This document shows, piece after piece, positions 16,108 to 25,577 of a stretch of 64,000 nt of DNA; positions within the stretch are counted from its first letter, which is position 1, and every line of letters starts with the position of its first letter. The DNA is taken from NCBI RefSeq assembly GCF_014650695.1, contig NZ_BMVL01000003.1, forward strand, positions 1 to 64,000, given 5' to 3'. Both the position numbers and the translations under genes were made by a program. The notes under the pieces are model-generated. The model did not search any database and was not told the origin of the DNA. It was given only the letters and a program-made list of their open reading frames with translations. This DNA comes from Streptomyces avidinii. Lineage in GTDB: Bacteria > Actinomycetota > Actinomycetes > Streptomycetales > Streptomycetaceae.

Positions 16108-17399
16108 CCGTCTCGTCCCCCCCGGCCCGCGAGGACCTGCTCGCACCCGTCGACCCGGCCCGCTGGCCCGACGTGGCCCGGCCGCCCCGCGCCTCGGCGC
16201 TGCGTACCGCCGTCGCCGAGCGGATCATCGGCCGCGCGCTGGCCCGGCTCCCGCTGCGGGTACGGCACGGGAGCGGGGAGCGGCCCGTGCACGGGGTGCC
16301 CCGGCAGGCCGGAGCGCTGCCCACCCTGATCCTCCACGACCCCGAGTCCTTCCACCGCCGCATCGGCGCGGACGGCCTGATCGGCTTCGGGGAGTCGTAC
16401 ATGGCCGGGGAATGGGACAGCGACGACCTGGTCGGCGCCCTGACCGTACTCGCCGCCCACGTCGACGACCTGGTACCGGCGCCGCTGCGCCGGCTGCGCG
16501 ACGCGTGGGTGCACAGGCGACCCGAGCAGCAGCGCAACACCCCCGAGGGCGCCCGCGAGAACATCCACCGCCACTACGATCTGTCCAACGAGCTCTTCAC
16601 GCTCTTCCTGGACCGGAGCATGAGCTACTCCTCGGCGGTCTTCGCCGCCTTCCCCGCCTCGCCGGCGACCTTCACCGCCGCCCAGCACCGCAAGATCGAC
16701 CGGCTCCTCGACCTCGCGGACGTCGGACCGGGCACCCGGCTGCTGGAGATCGGCACCGGCTGGGGCGAGCTGGCGATCCGGGCCGCCTCCCGGGGCGCCC
16801 GGGTGCTGACCGTCACGCTCTCCGCCGAGCAGCGCGACCTGGCCCGGGAGCGCATCGCGGCGGCCGGCCTCGGCGACCGCGTCACCGTCGAACTGCGCGA
16901 CTACCGGCAGGTCGAGGGCTCCTTCGACGCCGTCGTCAGCGTGGAGATGATCGAAGCGGTCGGCGCCGAGTACTGGTCCGTCTACTTCGCCGCGCTGCGC
17001 CGGCTCCTCGCACCCGGTGGCCGCATCGCCCTCCAGGCCATCACCATGCCGCACGAGCGGATGCTCCTTACCGCCCGCACCCACACCTGGATCAGCAAGT
17101 ACGTCTTCCCCGGCGGGCTCATCCCCTCCCGCGAGGCGATCGCCCGCGAGAGCGCCGCCGCCGGACTGCGCACCGAGTCGGACACCGGCTTCGGCGACCA
17201 CTACGCGGAAACGCTGCGGCTGTGGCGCGAGGAGTTCGACCGCCGGTCCGACTCGGTCGAGTCCCTCGGCTTCGACCGCACCTTCCGGCGCATGTGGGAG
17301 CTCTACCTCGGCTACTCCGAGGCCGGATTCCGCTCGCACTACCTGGACGTACGCCAACTGCTGCTCACCGCCGACCACGAGCCGCGGGAGCCCCGATGA
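16104..17399 (+). CDS. cyclopropane-fatty-acyl-phospholipid synthase-type methyltransferase
   Basis: A 431-residue SAM-dependent enzyme acting on unsaturated acyl chains of membrane phospholipids. It has an N-terminal lipid-binding region and a C-terminal Rossmann methyltransferase domain: ENIHRHYDLSNELFTLFLD, SYSSAVF, the SAM-binding LLEIGTGWGELAI, and VSVEMIEAVGAEYW. The GTG start overlaps the stop of DUF1365. In organisms with furan or methylated fatty acids the homologous enzyme adds a methyl rather than a cyclopropane bridge, so either product is possible here. Confidence 0.93.
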   Translation: MTVSSPPAREDLLAPVDPARWPDVARPPRASALRTAVAERIIGRALARLPLRVRHGSGERPVHGVPRQAGALPTLILHDPESFHRRIGADGLIGFGESYMAGEWDSDDLVGALTVLAAHVDDLVPAPLRRLRDAWVHRRPEQQRNTPEGARENIHRHYDLSNELFTLFLDRSMSYSSAVFAAFPASPATFTAAQHRKIDRLLDLADVGPGTRLLEIGTGWGELAIRAASRGARVLTVTLSAEQRDLARERIAAAGLGDRVTVELRDYRQVEGSFDAVVSVEMIEAVGAEYWSVYFAALRRLLAPGGRIALQAITMPHERMLLTARTHTWISKYVFPGGLIPSREAIARESAAAGLRTESDTGFGDHYAETLRLWREEFDRRSDSVESLGFDRTFRRMWELYLGYSEAGFRSHYLDVRQLLLTADHEPREPR

Positions 17400-18211
17400 C
17401 CCTCGACGGGAGTGCGCTGTCCCTCAACCTGGCCGTCGCGGCCGGCGCCGCGCTCGCCGTCATGCTGGTCACCTTCGCCGTCGCCGCGGTCCGGGGCCTG
17501 CACCGGATCGTCGACATCGCCTGGGGCGTCGCCTTCGCCGCGGTGGCGCTCACCAGCTGGCTGCTCTCGGCGGGGTACGGCGACGACGGCCGGCGGCTCG
17601 CGGTCGCCGCCGCGACGGTCGTGTGGGGGCTGCGCCTCGCCCTCCACATCGCCGCCCGCGGCCGGGGCCACGGCGAGGACCCGCGCTACGCCCGCATGCT
17701 CGCCCGGGCGCCCGGCAGCCCCCGGCTCTACGCCCTGCGCAAGGTCTACCTCCTCCAGGGCGCGTTGGTCTGGCTCGTCTCCCTGCCTGTGCAGGTCGCC
17801 TCGTACGTGTCCGTGCCGCTCGGGCCGCTCGCCGCGGCGGGCCTGCTGCTGTGGGCCACCGGACTGCTCTTCGAGGCGGTCGGCGACCTCCAGCTCGCCC
17901 GCTTCAGGGAACGCCCCGAGCACCGGGGCACGATCATGGACCGCGGTCTGTGGAGCTGGACGCGGCACCCCAACTACTTCGGTGACTTCCTCGTCTGGTG
18001 GGGTCTGTACCTGCTGGCCTGCGCCACCTGGCAGACTGCGGCACTCACGCTGGTCTCACCGCTGGTGATGAGCGCGCTGCTGATCTGGGGCAGCGGCAAG
18101 AGACTGTTGGAGGCCCACATGGCGGACCGTCCCGGGTACGCCGCCTACGCGGCCCGCACCAGCGGGTTCTTCCCGCGCCCACCGCGCCGTACGCCCGGGG
18201 AGGCGCGGTGA
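17396..18211 (+). CDS. DUF1295 (steroid 5-alpha-reductase-like) membrane protein
   Basis: A 271-residue integral membrane protein with about six hydrophobic helices. The C-terminal signature GLWSWTRHPNYFGDFLVWWG belongs to DUF1295/steroid 5-alpha-reductase-like proteins, which reduce or methylate lipid substrates in the membrane. The early VDIAWGVAFAAVAL and LRLALHIAARGRGHGEDPRY are also typical. It is coupled to the preceding methyltransferase by an ATGA overlap, so it probably completes the acyl-chain modification. The reaction is inferred. Confidence 0.9.
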   Translation: MTLDGSALSLNLAVAAGAALAVMLVTFAVAAVRGLHRIVDIAWGVAFAAVALTSWLLSAGYGDDGRRLAVAAATVVWGLRLALHIAARGRGHGEDPRYARMLARAPGSPRLYALRKVYLLQGALVWLVSLPVQVASYVSVPLGPLAAAGLLLWATGLLFEAVGDLQLARFRERPEHRGTIMDRGLWSWTRHPNYFGDFLVWWGLYLLACATWQTAALTLVSPLVMSALLIWGSGKRLLEAHMADRPGYAAYAARTSGFFPRPPRRTPGEAR

Positions 18212-18867
18212 CGGCCGGCACGGAGCGCGGCGCGGCGAGAGCCGGCGAGGGCCCGGAGCTGGTGGTCCGTACGGCCCCGGAGATACCCACCGCCGCGGTC
18301 CTGCTGCTGCACGGGGGCCGCGAGGACGGGCCGGAGCCGCCTCCCCGGCTGAACCTGCCCGCACTGCGGATGCGTCCCTTCGCGGCCGCCGTCGCCCGCG
18401 CCACCCGAGGACGCGGCGTCCTGGTGGCCGAGGTGCGCTACCGCCATCGCGGGTGGAACGGCCCCCGCTGCGACGCGGCGCGCGACGCGGAGGCCGCGCT
18501 CGACCGGCTGCGCGGGATCGCCGGGGACGTGCCGGTGGTCCTCGTCGGCCACTCGATGGGCGGCCGGGCCGCGCTGCGTGCCGCTGGCGCACCCCTCGTC
18601 CACGGCGTGGTGGCACTGGCCCCCTGGTGTCCGCCGGACGAGCCGGTGGGCCACCTCGCGGGCCGCAGGCTCTACCTGCTGCACGACGAGCAGGACCGGG
18701 TCACCTCGGCCGCCGGATCCTGGGAGTTCGTCCGCCGCTCCCGGCTCGCGGGCGCCGACGCCACCGCCATCCCGATGCCCACGGGCGGCCACGCGATGCT
18801 CCGGGGCGCGGGCGCCTGGCACCGGCGCACCGCGGCACTCGTCACCGGCCTGGTCACGCGGGACTGA
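18208..18867 (+). CDS. alpha/beta hydrolase, last gene of the sigma-factor operon
   Basis: A 219-residue cytoplasmic hydrolase. It has AAVLLLHGGRED (oxyanion region), the nucleophile serine in VLVGHSMGGRAAL, the acidic residue in LLHDEQDRVTS and the histidine in MPTGGHAMLRG. The GTG start overlaps the DUF1295 stop by four bases. It could release or turn over modified acyl chains, but this is only inferred from its place in the operon. Confidence 0.85.
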   Translation: MTAGTERGAARAGEGPELVVRTAPEIPTAAVLLLHGGREDGPEPPPRLNLPALRMRPFAAAVARATRGRGVLVAEVRYRHRGWNGPRCDAARDAEAALDRLRGIAGDVPVVLVGHSMGGRAALRAAGAPLVHGVVALAPWCPPDEPVGHLAGRRLYLLHDEQDRVTSAAGSWEFVRRSRLAGADATAIPMPTGGHAMLRGAGAWHRRTAALVTGLVTRD

Positions 18868-19028
18868 CCGCCCGACGGCTGCGTCGCGGTCCGGCGTCGC
18901 GGTCGCCTCCCGGGCGGCGACGGCCGCGGCAGGACACCGACACCTTTCCGGCCGACCTGTGGTGCTACGTCGGCCAAGCCGCGACCAGGCCGATACGCGC
19001 CTATTTGACGTGCACCTGCTAGGGCAAA

Positions 19029-20255
19029 ATGGCAGATGTCACGGGCAAAACGGTGCGGGAAGGTGTGGTCTTGGCGTTGCTGTCCTTACCGGTACGGCGC
19101 ATACGGGCACTACGGGGGACGAGCGGGGTCGGATCGGGCCTGCAACGCGCCCAGTCCTTCATGGTCGTGGCCACCCTGCTGTACCGGGCGAGCCATCTGA
19201 CGGTGGGCGCCCTCGCCGTCGCCCAACGCCGCTCGGAACTCCCCCTCCAATACGCGGGATTCGCGGTGGCCCTGGGGCTGAGCGCACTGACCTACGGCAC
19301 CGCCCTGCGGCGCGGCTGGTTCGACCGGCGGCACATCTGGGCGGACGCCCTGGTCATCGGCTGCGTGCTTCCCCTGGCCCTCTGCGCCTGGGGCGGCGTG
19401 CGCGAACCGCCCGCGATCGCCTGGGCCATGCTGCTCGGAGGGTCGGCGAGCGCCGTCGCCGCCATCTCCCTCGAACGACTCCACGCCCTCACCGTCATCG
19501 CCCTGCTCCTGGTCACGCACTTCATCGGCTACCAGGCGGTCGGCGCGAGCCCCGCCGTGATTCTCGGCCATCTCAACTCCATCGTCTCCTCCGCCGTGAT
19601 GACCTGGCTGTTCCGGTGGTACCTGCTCCGCCAGGGCCGCCTCCTCGACGAGGCCAACGCCCGCGCCGTCGCCGCCGAGGCCCACAAGGCGCGCTACGCC
19701 GAGCGGCTGGAACACCACCGCGCGCTGCACGACACCGTCCTCGCCACCCTGACCACCCTGGCGTCGGGGGCCGTCGACGCCAACGCCCCCGAGGTGCGCC
19801 GGCGCTGCGCGCGCGAAGCCGCGTACCTGCGCAGACTGATCCAGCAGACCGCCGCAGAGGTCCACCACCGGGAGATCGGCGCGGCCCTGGAGGACGCGGT
19901 CGGCTCCGTCGAGAGCCTCCAACTGCGCGTCACCGCCCAGTACCACGACCTGCCGCAGGTGCCGCCCGAGGTCGCCGCCGCGCTCGGCGACGCCGTACGC
20001 GAGGCCCTGAACAACGTACGGCGCCACGCGGGCACCGGACACGCCTACCTCACCGCCACCAGGGACCCGGACGCACGCGGCGGCGCCCTCGTCACCGTGG
20101 TCGACCGGGGGCCCGGCTTCGACCCCGAGCGGTGCGTGCCCGGCCTCGGCCTGCGCGGCTCGGTCCACGGCCGGATGGCGGAGGTGGGAGGCCGGGCGAC
20201 CGTGGACACCGCTCCCGGCGAGGGCGTACGGGTGGAGCTGAGATGGCCCGGGTGA
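19029..20255 (+). CDS. membrane sensor histidine kinase with a TTA codon
   Basis: A 408-residue HisKA_3-type kinase. About five hydrophobic helices fill residues 40-200. A linker leads to the phosphorylated histidine in HHRALHDTVLATLTTL, and the C-terminal ATPase domain has the N box ALNNVRRHAG and G box DRGPGFDPERCVPGLGLRGS. The ATG is preceded by AGGG. Leu20 is encoded by TTA (19086-19088), so the kinase may be made only when the bldA tRNA is available. It overlaps its response regulator gene and signals to it. The stimulus is unknown. Confidence 0.92.
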   Translation: MADVTGKTVREGVVLALLSLPVRRIRALRGTSGVGSGLQRAQSFMVVATLLYRASHLTVGALAVAQRRSELPLQYAGFAVALGLSALTYGTALRRGWFDRRHIWADALVIGCVLPLALCAWGGVREPPAIAWAMLLGGSASAVAAISLERLHALTVIALLLVTHFIGYQAVGASPAVILGHLNSIVSSAVMTWLFRWYLLRQGRLLDEANARAVAAEAHKARYAERLEHHRALHDTVLATLTTLASGAVDANAPEVRRRCAREAAYLRRLIQQTAAEVHHREIGAALEDAVGSVESLQLRVTAQYHDLPQVPPEVAAALGDAVREALNNVRRHAGTGHAYLTATRDPDARGGALVTVVDRGPGFDPERCVPGLGLRGSVHGRMAEVGGRATVDTAPGEGVRVELRWPG

Positions 20256-20917
20256 TCACCGTCTCGGTGGTCGACGACGACCGGATGCTCCTCGACGGAC
20301 TGCGGACCTGGCTGGCCGGCGTGCCGGAACTGCGGCTGGTGGCGACCGCGGCCACCGTCGGGGAACTCCTCGGCGCACCGGAAGCCCAACTCCCCTACGG
20401 CTTCGGCCGGGCCGGGTACGCCCCTCCCGACATCGTCCTCCTCGACCTCGTCCTGCGCGACGGCTCCGCCCCCACCGACAACATCCGCCGCCTGCTGCGC
20501 ACCGGGAGCCGCGTCCTGATGATCAGCACCGTGCCGGACCGCTCCCGGATCATCGAGGCCGTCCGGGCCGGCGCCGACGGCTACCTGACCAAGGACCACG
20601 ACCTGCCGACCCTGGTCGCCGCCATCAAGGACCTGGCATCGGGCCGCGGTGCCCTCTCCACGGAGCTCGCCTTCGCCTGCGCCCACGACGACAGCCCCGC
20701 CCGCCCCCGGCTCTCGCCCCGGGAACGGCAGATCCTGCTCGACTACGCCTCCGGACTCACCCTGAAGTCCGCCGCCCGGCGCGCCGGCATCACGGTCCAC
20801 ACCGCCAAGGACTACCTGGACCGGGTCAAGGCCAAGTACCAGCAGGCGGGCCGCCCCACCCACACCAAGCTCGATCTGGCCAGGCGAGTACGGGAGGACA
20901 GTCTCGACGCGGGCTGA
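20243..20917 (+). CDS. LuxR/NarL-type response regulator
   Basis: A 224-residue DNA-binding response regulator, partner of the overlapping kinase. The receiver domain has the acidic cluster VVDDDRML, the phosphoacceptor Asp in IVLLDLVLRDGS and the switch Lys in YLTKDHD. The C-terminal helix-turn-helix spans LSPRERQILLDYASGLTLKS, AARRAGITVHTAKDYLDRVK. The ATG at 20243 has GGAG five bases before it; a GTG at 20252 is possible. The HTH is NarL-like but diverged (no SNKEIA-type sequence). Confidence 0.9.
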   Translation: MARVITVSVVDDDRMLLDGLRTWLAGVPELRLVATAATVGELLGAPEAQLPYGFGRAGYAPPDIVLLDLVLRDGSAPTDNIRRLLRTGSRVLMISTVPDRSRIIEAVRAGADGYLTKDHDLPTLVAAIKDLASGRGALSTELAFACAHDDSPARPRLSPRERQILLDYASGLTLKSAARRAGITVHTAKDYLDRVKAKYQQAGRPTHTKLDLARRVREDSLDAG

Positions 20918-21024
20918 CCCCCCGCACAAGCCCCCCAAACGGACGGCTACAAGGGGCACGCGCACCGCGCCTACTGTCACCCCCGGCGGCGCCTCGGACG
21001 GCCCGCCGGAAAGGGGACGAGCCG

Positions 21025-23976
21025 GTGTCCATTTTCTGGCCGGCGCTGCCGGAGGACTGTACTGCCGCGGGTCCGAACGGCAGTCCGCACCCCAGACGGG
21101 GCGAACTCATCGGGCGCGGACCGGAGATGGGGCAGATCATGATCGCGCTGGCCGCCGCCCGGTCCGGCCGCGGCGCCGCGCTCTTCGTCACCGGCGAGCC
21201 CGGGGTCGGCAAGACCCGGCTCGCCGCCGAGGCCCTCGCCATGGCCGCCGAGACGGGCATGGTCACGGTACGGGGCCGGGCCAGCGCGGTCGGCCCGCCC
21301 GTCCCCTACCGGCCACTGGTCGAGGCCCTGCTCCTGCTCTCCCGCGCCGGCCTGCTGCCCGAGCCGGACGAACTCGGCCGCTACGGACCGGTCCTGGCCC
21401 GGCTGCTCGGCGGCGCCCGGGCCGCCGACGCCGACGCGGCCTCGCACCTCATGGTCGCCGAGACGATGCTGCGCCTGCTCGACGTCGTCGGGGAACACCG
21501 CGGCTGCCTGCTCGTCCTCGACGACCTGCACGACGCCGACCCCGGAACCCTGGCGGTCGTCGAGTACCTCCTCGACAACCTCGCGCAGCAACCGGCCGTC
21601 CTGCTCCTCGTCACCGGGCGTGCACCCTGCGAGGCGGCCGAGCTGACCACCCGGGCCCGCTTGCGCGGAGCCGCCGCCGTGCTCGAACTCGGCCCCCTCA
21701 GCCGCCCCGACGTGCACCTGCTCATCGCCGCCGAACTGCGCGTCCCCCCGGCCGAGGTCTGCCCCGACCTGGTCCACCGGGCGGTGGACGGCTGTGCCGG
21801 AATCCCCTTCGTCGTCAAGGAACTCGTGCACGACCTCGGCGGCCGCCCCGCCCACCACGGGTCGCGGCCCCCCTCCGTACCGCCCACCGTCGCGGACGAC
21901 GTCCGACGCCGCACCGAGCGGCTCGGCCCGCTCGGTGTGGAACTGCTGGGCATGGCAGCCCTGTTCGGGCCCCGCTTCCCGCTGCCCGTGCTGGAGCGCG
22001 CGATCGGCCGTGACCACGCCGAGCTGTCCGCGGTGCTCCGGGCCGCGGTCGCCTCGTACCTGATCACGCCGGAGGGGCCCGGTACGCAGTGGTACGCCTT
22101 CCGCCACCGGCTGGCGGCCGAAGCCCTGCTGGACGATCTCGGACCGGGGGAGCGGGCCGGGTACCTGCGGCGGGCGGCGCGCGCGCTCACCGACCTCCAC
22201 CCCGCACTGCCCGGAGCCTGGTGCGAGCACGCCGCCCTGCTGCACGAGCACGCCGGCGACACCCCGGAGGCCATCCGCCTGTACTGCGAGGCGGCCGGGC
22301 GCGCAACCGGCGAGGGCACCGCGGACCGGGCGGTGGAACTGCTCACCCGGGCCCACCTGCTCGTCGAACCCGGCACCGCGCCCGAACTGCACGCCACGGT
22401 GCTGGAGCGGCTGCTCGACGCCGTCGCCCGCTCGGCGCGGTTCGACCGGCTGCCCGCGCCCGCCGCCCTCCTGGACACCCTCGGCGGCGACGGCGGCGAA
22501 CATGACATCCCCGCCCAACGGAGGGCCGCACTGCACGCCCGGCTGAGCGACATCGCCACCCTGACGGGCCGCCCCGCGGAAGCCCTGTGGCACCTCGACA
22601 TCGCCCGCTCGCTGCTCGGCAGCCACCCCGCCGACCAGTACGCCACCCTCGTGGACCTCTGCGCCGTGCAGGTGGAACTCAGCCGGCTCGCCCCCGACCG
22701 GCTGCGCACCGCCACCCGCTACGCCCACCGGGCACTGGAGGCCGCCCAGCGCGTCGACCTGCCCGACGCGGCGTGCCGGGCGCTGCTGCTGCTCGGCCGG
22801 CTGGCCGCGGAAGAGGACGAGCCGACGGCCGCGGCCCACTTCCGGCGGGCCCGCGCCATCGCCCTCGCACGCCGGCTCCCCGTACCGCGGATGGCCGCCG
22901 ACGTCCACCTGGCCATGGTGGCGGCGAGCCACGACGGCCACCCCACCCGGATCGAACAGGCCCGGCAGGAGGCCCTGCGCATGGGCCTGCTGCCGCTGGC
23001 CCACGAGACGGGCTTCGTCCTCGCACTGGACCGCATCCAGCACGGCCGGTTCGACGAGGCCCGCGACCGGATCCGCGAGGCCGCGGCCGACGCCTCACGG
23101 CTGGGCCTCGGCCGCCCACTGGCCATGCTGAGGCTCGCCGACGCCGTACGGTACGCGCACCAGGGCCGCCGCGCCGAGATGCGCGGGGCGCTGGAGCGAC
23201 TGGCCCCGCTGCTGGACGCCGCGCCGGGCGTGCGCGCGATGTCGTACGGGCTGGCCCGGGCCATCTGCTCGCTGCTGGAGGAGCGGCACGAGGCGGCCGG
23301 GCAGGAGTTCGCGCAGGCACTCGCCTACGACGCGGAGAACCCCGCGATCGGCGGGTTCGGCAAGCACGGCATCATCCTGCTGCTCGGCGTGCTCGACGGA
23401 CGCATGGGGCGGCGCCACCACACCGAGGTCGCGCGGGCGAGCGCAAGCGGGACCCGCTGGAACCACCAGTTCACCGGCCTCGCGGACGCCGTGCTGCTCG
23501 GCCGCGAGGGCCGCCCGGACGAGGCGACGGCCGCCGCGGGCAAGGCACTGGAGGCGGCCGGACTCTTCCCGGTGGCACGCCGGCTGTCCCTGCGCCTGAT
23601 CGCGCAGTCGGCGTACGAGGACGGCTGGGGCACACCCGTCGAATGGCTGCGCGAGGCGGAGGAGTACTTCCACGACGCAGGCCTCCAGGCGGTCGCCGGA
23701 GCCAGCCGGGCCCTGCTGCGCGGCATGGGCGCGTCGGTCCGGCAACGCCGTACGGGCACCGAGCGGGTCCCGCCGGACCTGCGCCGGTGCGGGATCACCG
23801 TCCGGGAGTTCGAGGTGGCCCGGCTGGTCGCCGAACGGATCAGCAACAAGGACATCGCCGGCCGGCTGCACATCTCGCTGCGCACCGTCGAGAAGCACGT
23901 GGCGAACCTCCTGCAGAAGACCGGCCACCCGAACCGGACGGCCTTCGCCACCGCCGCCCGCGACCTGGTCGCATGA
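21025..23976 (+). CDS. LAL-type LuxR regulator, probable activator of the lanthipeptide locus
   Basis: A 983-residue large ATP-binding LuxR regulator. A Walker A motif GEPGVGKT lies near residue 59 and a Walker B, CLLVLDDLHDADP, near 170. A long helical middle contains TPR-like repeats, and the C-terminal 65 residues are a LuxR HTH (ITVREFEVARLVAERISNKD, IAGRLHISLRTVEKHVANLL). The GTG start has GGGGA upstream. It converges with the lanthipeptide genes (gap 26 bases). LAL proteins often activate the adjacent biosynthetic cluster, so that role is inferred. The ligand is unknown. Confidence 0.9.
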   Translation: MSIFWPALPEDCTAAGPNGSPHPRRGELIGRGPEMGQIMIALAAARSGRGAALFVTGEPGVGKTRLAAEALAMAAETGMVTVRGRASAVGPPVPYRPLVEALLLLSRAGLLPEPDELGRYGPVLARLLGGARAADADAASHLMVAETMLRLLDVVGEHRGCLLVLDDLHDADPGTLAVVEYLLDNLAQQPAVLLLVTGRAPCEAAELTTRARLRGAAAVLELGPLSRPDVHLLIAAELRVPPAEVCPDLVHRAVDGCAGIPFVVKELVHDLGGRPAHHGSRPPSVPPTVADDVRRRTERLGPLGVELLGMAALFGPRFPLPVLERAIGRDHAELSAVLRAAVASYLITPEGPGTQWYAFRHRLAAEALLDDLGPGERAGYLRRAARALTDLHPALPGAWCEHAALLHEHAGDTPEAIRLYCEAAGRATGEGTADRAVELLTRAHLLVEPGTAPELHATVLERLLDAVARSARFDRLPAPAALLDTLGGDGGEHDIPAQRRAALHARLSDIATLTGRPAEALWHLDIARSLLGSHPADQYATLVDLCAVQVELSRLAPDRLRTATRYAHRALEAAQRVDLPDAACRALLLLGRLAAEEDEPTAAAHFRRARAIALARRLPVPRMAADVHLAMVAASHDGHPTRIEQARQEALRMGLLPLAHETGFVLALDRIQHGRFDEARDRIREAAADASRLGLGRPLAMLRLADAVRYAHQGRRAEMRGALERLAPLLDAAPGVRAMSYGLARAICSLLEERHEAAGQEFAQALAYDAENPAIGGFGKHGIILLLGVLDGRMGRRHHTEVARASASGTRWNHQFTGLADAVLLGREGRPDEATAAAGKALEAAGLFPVARRLSLRLIAQSAYEDGWGTPVEWLREAEEYFHDAGLQAVAGASRALLRGMGASVRQRRTGTERVPPDLRRCGITVREFEVARLVAERISNKDIAGRLHISLRTVEKHVANLLQKTGHPNRTAFATAARDLVA

Positions 23977-24002
23977 CGGCCGGCCCGGCCGGCGGGGCAC
24001 CC

Positions 24003-25577
24003 CTACGAGAGACGGGCCAGCGGGTGCCGGGCCGCCAGGGTCACCACCCGGTCGAAGCGGCCGTCGAGGTCCTCGTCCCCGTGGTGCACCACCAGCAGGG
24101 CGCGCCCCGCGGTCCGCTCGCGCAGCAGCCCGAACACCAGCTCCCTGCCGCGGTCGTCGAGGTTCGCGAAGGGCTCGTCGGCGAGGTAGGCGTCGGCGTC
24201 CTCGCACAGGAGGGCAGCCACTGCGACGCGCTGGCGCTGGCCGGAGGACAGCTCCGAGGGCAGCTGGCCGGACTGCGCCGCCAGGCCCAGCACCGCGCGC
24301 AGCCCCTCGTCGGGGACGAGGTCGCGCACCAGCAGCGGAGGCAGGTCCACCGGGGCGGTCAGGCTCGCCACCCGGGGCGGCAGGGTGACCGAGCCGGCGT
24401 CGGGGGCGAGCGTCCCGGAGATGATGTGCAGCAGGGTCGTCTTCCCGCAGCCGTTGGGGCCGCGCAGCAACACGTGCTCGCCGGCGCGCAGCTCGAACGC
24501 CTCGATCGACACCCCGGCCACATCGCTCCCACCGGACCCGGTCTCCGCCCCGGCCGGCCCGGTCGCCCCGCCGTACACGACGCGGGCCCCGTGGACCCGT
24601 ACCAGGGCCCCTTCGTCGTGGTAGGGGGTCTCCCGGGACTTCCGCAGGGACTCGATCCGTTCGAGGACGGCGGTGCTCCGGCGGGCCTGCGGAATCATGT
24701 TGATGAGGTCGAACATCCCGTTCACCGCCCGCCACAGCGAGTTGACGAAGGCGAGGAAACTGCCGAAGGACATCCGGCCCGAGAAGACGAAGAAGGCCCC
24801 GACGATCATCGAAGCGGTGTCCGACAGGTTCATCACCAGGTCGCTGAGGGTCCGCTGGCGCTGTGCCAGCCGGAAGTTGACGAAGGTGAGGCCGAGGAAG
24901 GCGCTCAGGGCGTCCCGGTTCGCGGCGCGGGTGCCCGGCAGCAGCGACGGCAGACCGCGCAGGGCGGAGAACGCCTCCAGCGTGCGGGTCAGCGTGTTGA
25001 CGTACCGGGCCTCCGCCTCGCGTTCGGGGCCGGTGTTCGCCTCGATCCGCCTGCCGAGCCGGTTGCTGACGAACACCAGCGGCGGCACGATCACCAGCAG
25101 GATCAGGCTCGCCTGCCAGGACAGGTACAGCAGCACCCCGAGGAAGACGGCCGAGGTGACCGCCTGCCGCGCGATGCGCAGGGCCACGTCGACGGCCGGC
25201 AGGACCCCCTGCGCGACGTCGTTGTGGATGCGGCTGACGAAGGAGGCGTTGCCCTCCCGCGACACCTTCCGGCCGTCCAGGCCGAGCGCGCGGCCCAGCA
25301 GCTCCGTCTCCAGCACCAGTGTGAACGCGTTCTCGAACCGCTTGCGCCGGCACGCGATCCAGTACCCCGTCGTGTTGAGGGTCAGCCCGAGGGCGAGGTA
25401 GGTGAGGCCGAGGACCAGGAAGCGCCGCAGGTCCGCGGTCAGGATCGCCTCGTCGAACAGGGCCTTCAGCAGCAGCGGGTGCAGCAGGGCCTCCAGCCCG
25501 CTCGTGGTGACCTCGGCGGCGAGGATCACCACGAACGGGAGCCGGTGCCCCCGCAGCGTGCGCCAGAGCTGCCTCAC
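24003..25577 (-). CDS. ABC exporter (fused membrane and ATPase domains) of the lanthipeptide locus
   Basis: A 524-residue half-transporter. Residues 1-300 form the six-helix exporter domain. The ATPase domain has Walker A GPNGCGKTT, signature LSSGQRQRV and Walker B DAYLADEPFANLDD, with the final His in LLVVHHGDE. No peptidase domain is present, as is usual for class III lanthipeptide exporters. Its start overlaps the LanKC stop by four bases, so it is co-transcribed and probably exports the modified peptide, acting as a homodimer or with an unlinked partner. Confidence 0.9.
   Translation of the reverse strand: MRQLWRTLRGHRLPFVVILAAEVTTSGLEALLHPLLLKALFDEAILTADLRRFLVLGLTYLALGLTLNTTGYWIACRRKRFENAFTLVLETELLGRALGLDGRKVSREGNASFVSRIHNDVAQGVLPAVDVALRIARQAVTSAVFLGVLLYLSWQASLILLVIVPPLVFVSNRLGRRIEANTGPEREAEARYVNTLTRTLEAFSALRGLPSLLPGTRAANRDALSAFLGLTFVNFRLAQRQRTLSDLVMNLSDTASMIVGAFFVFSGRMSFGSFLAFVNSLWRAVNGMFDLINMIPQARRSTAVLERIESLRKSRETPYHDEGALVRVHGARVVYGGATGPAGAETGSGGSDVAGVSIEAFELRAGEHVLLRGPNGCGKTTLLHIISGTLAPDAGSVTLPPRVASLTAPVDLPPLLVRDLVPDEGLRAVLGLAAQSGQLPSELSSGQRQRVAVAALLCEDADAYLADEPFANLDDRGRELVFGLLRERTAGRALLVVHHGDEDLDGRFDRVVTLAARHPLARLS

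Noticed and set aside
12280..18867. Carotenoid (crt) light-induced cluster as in S. coelicolor lit-crt
   Set aside because: No phytoene synthase, desaturase, cyclase or GGPP synthase is present.
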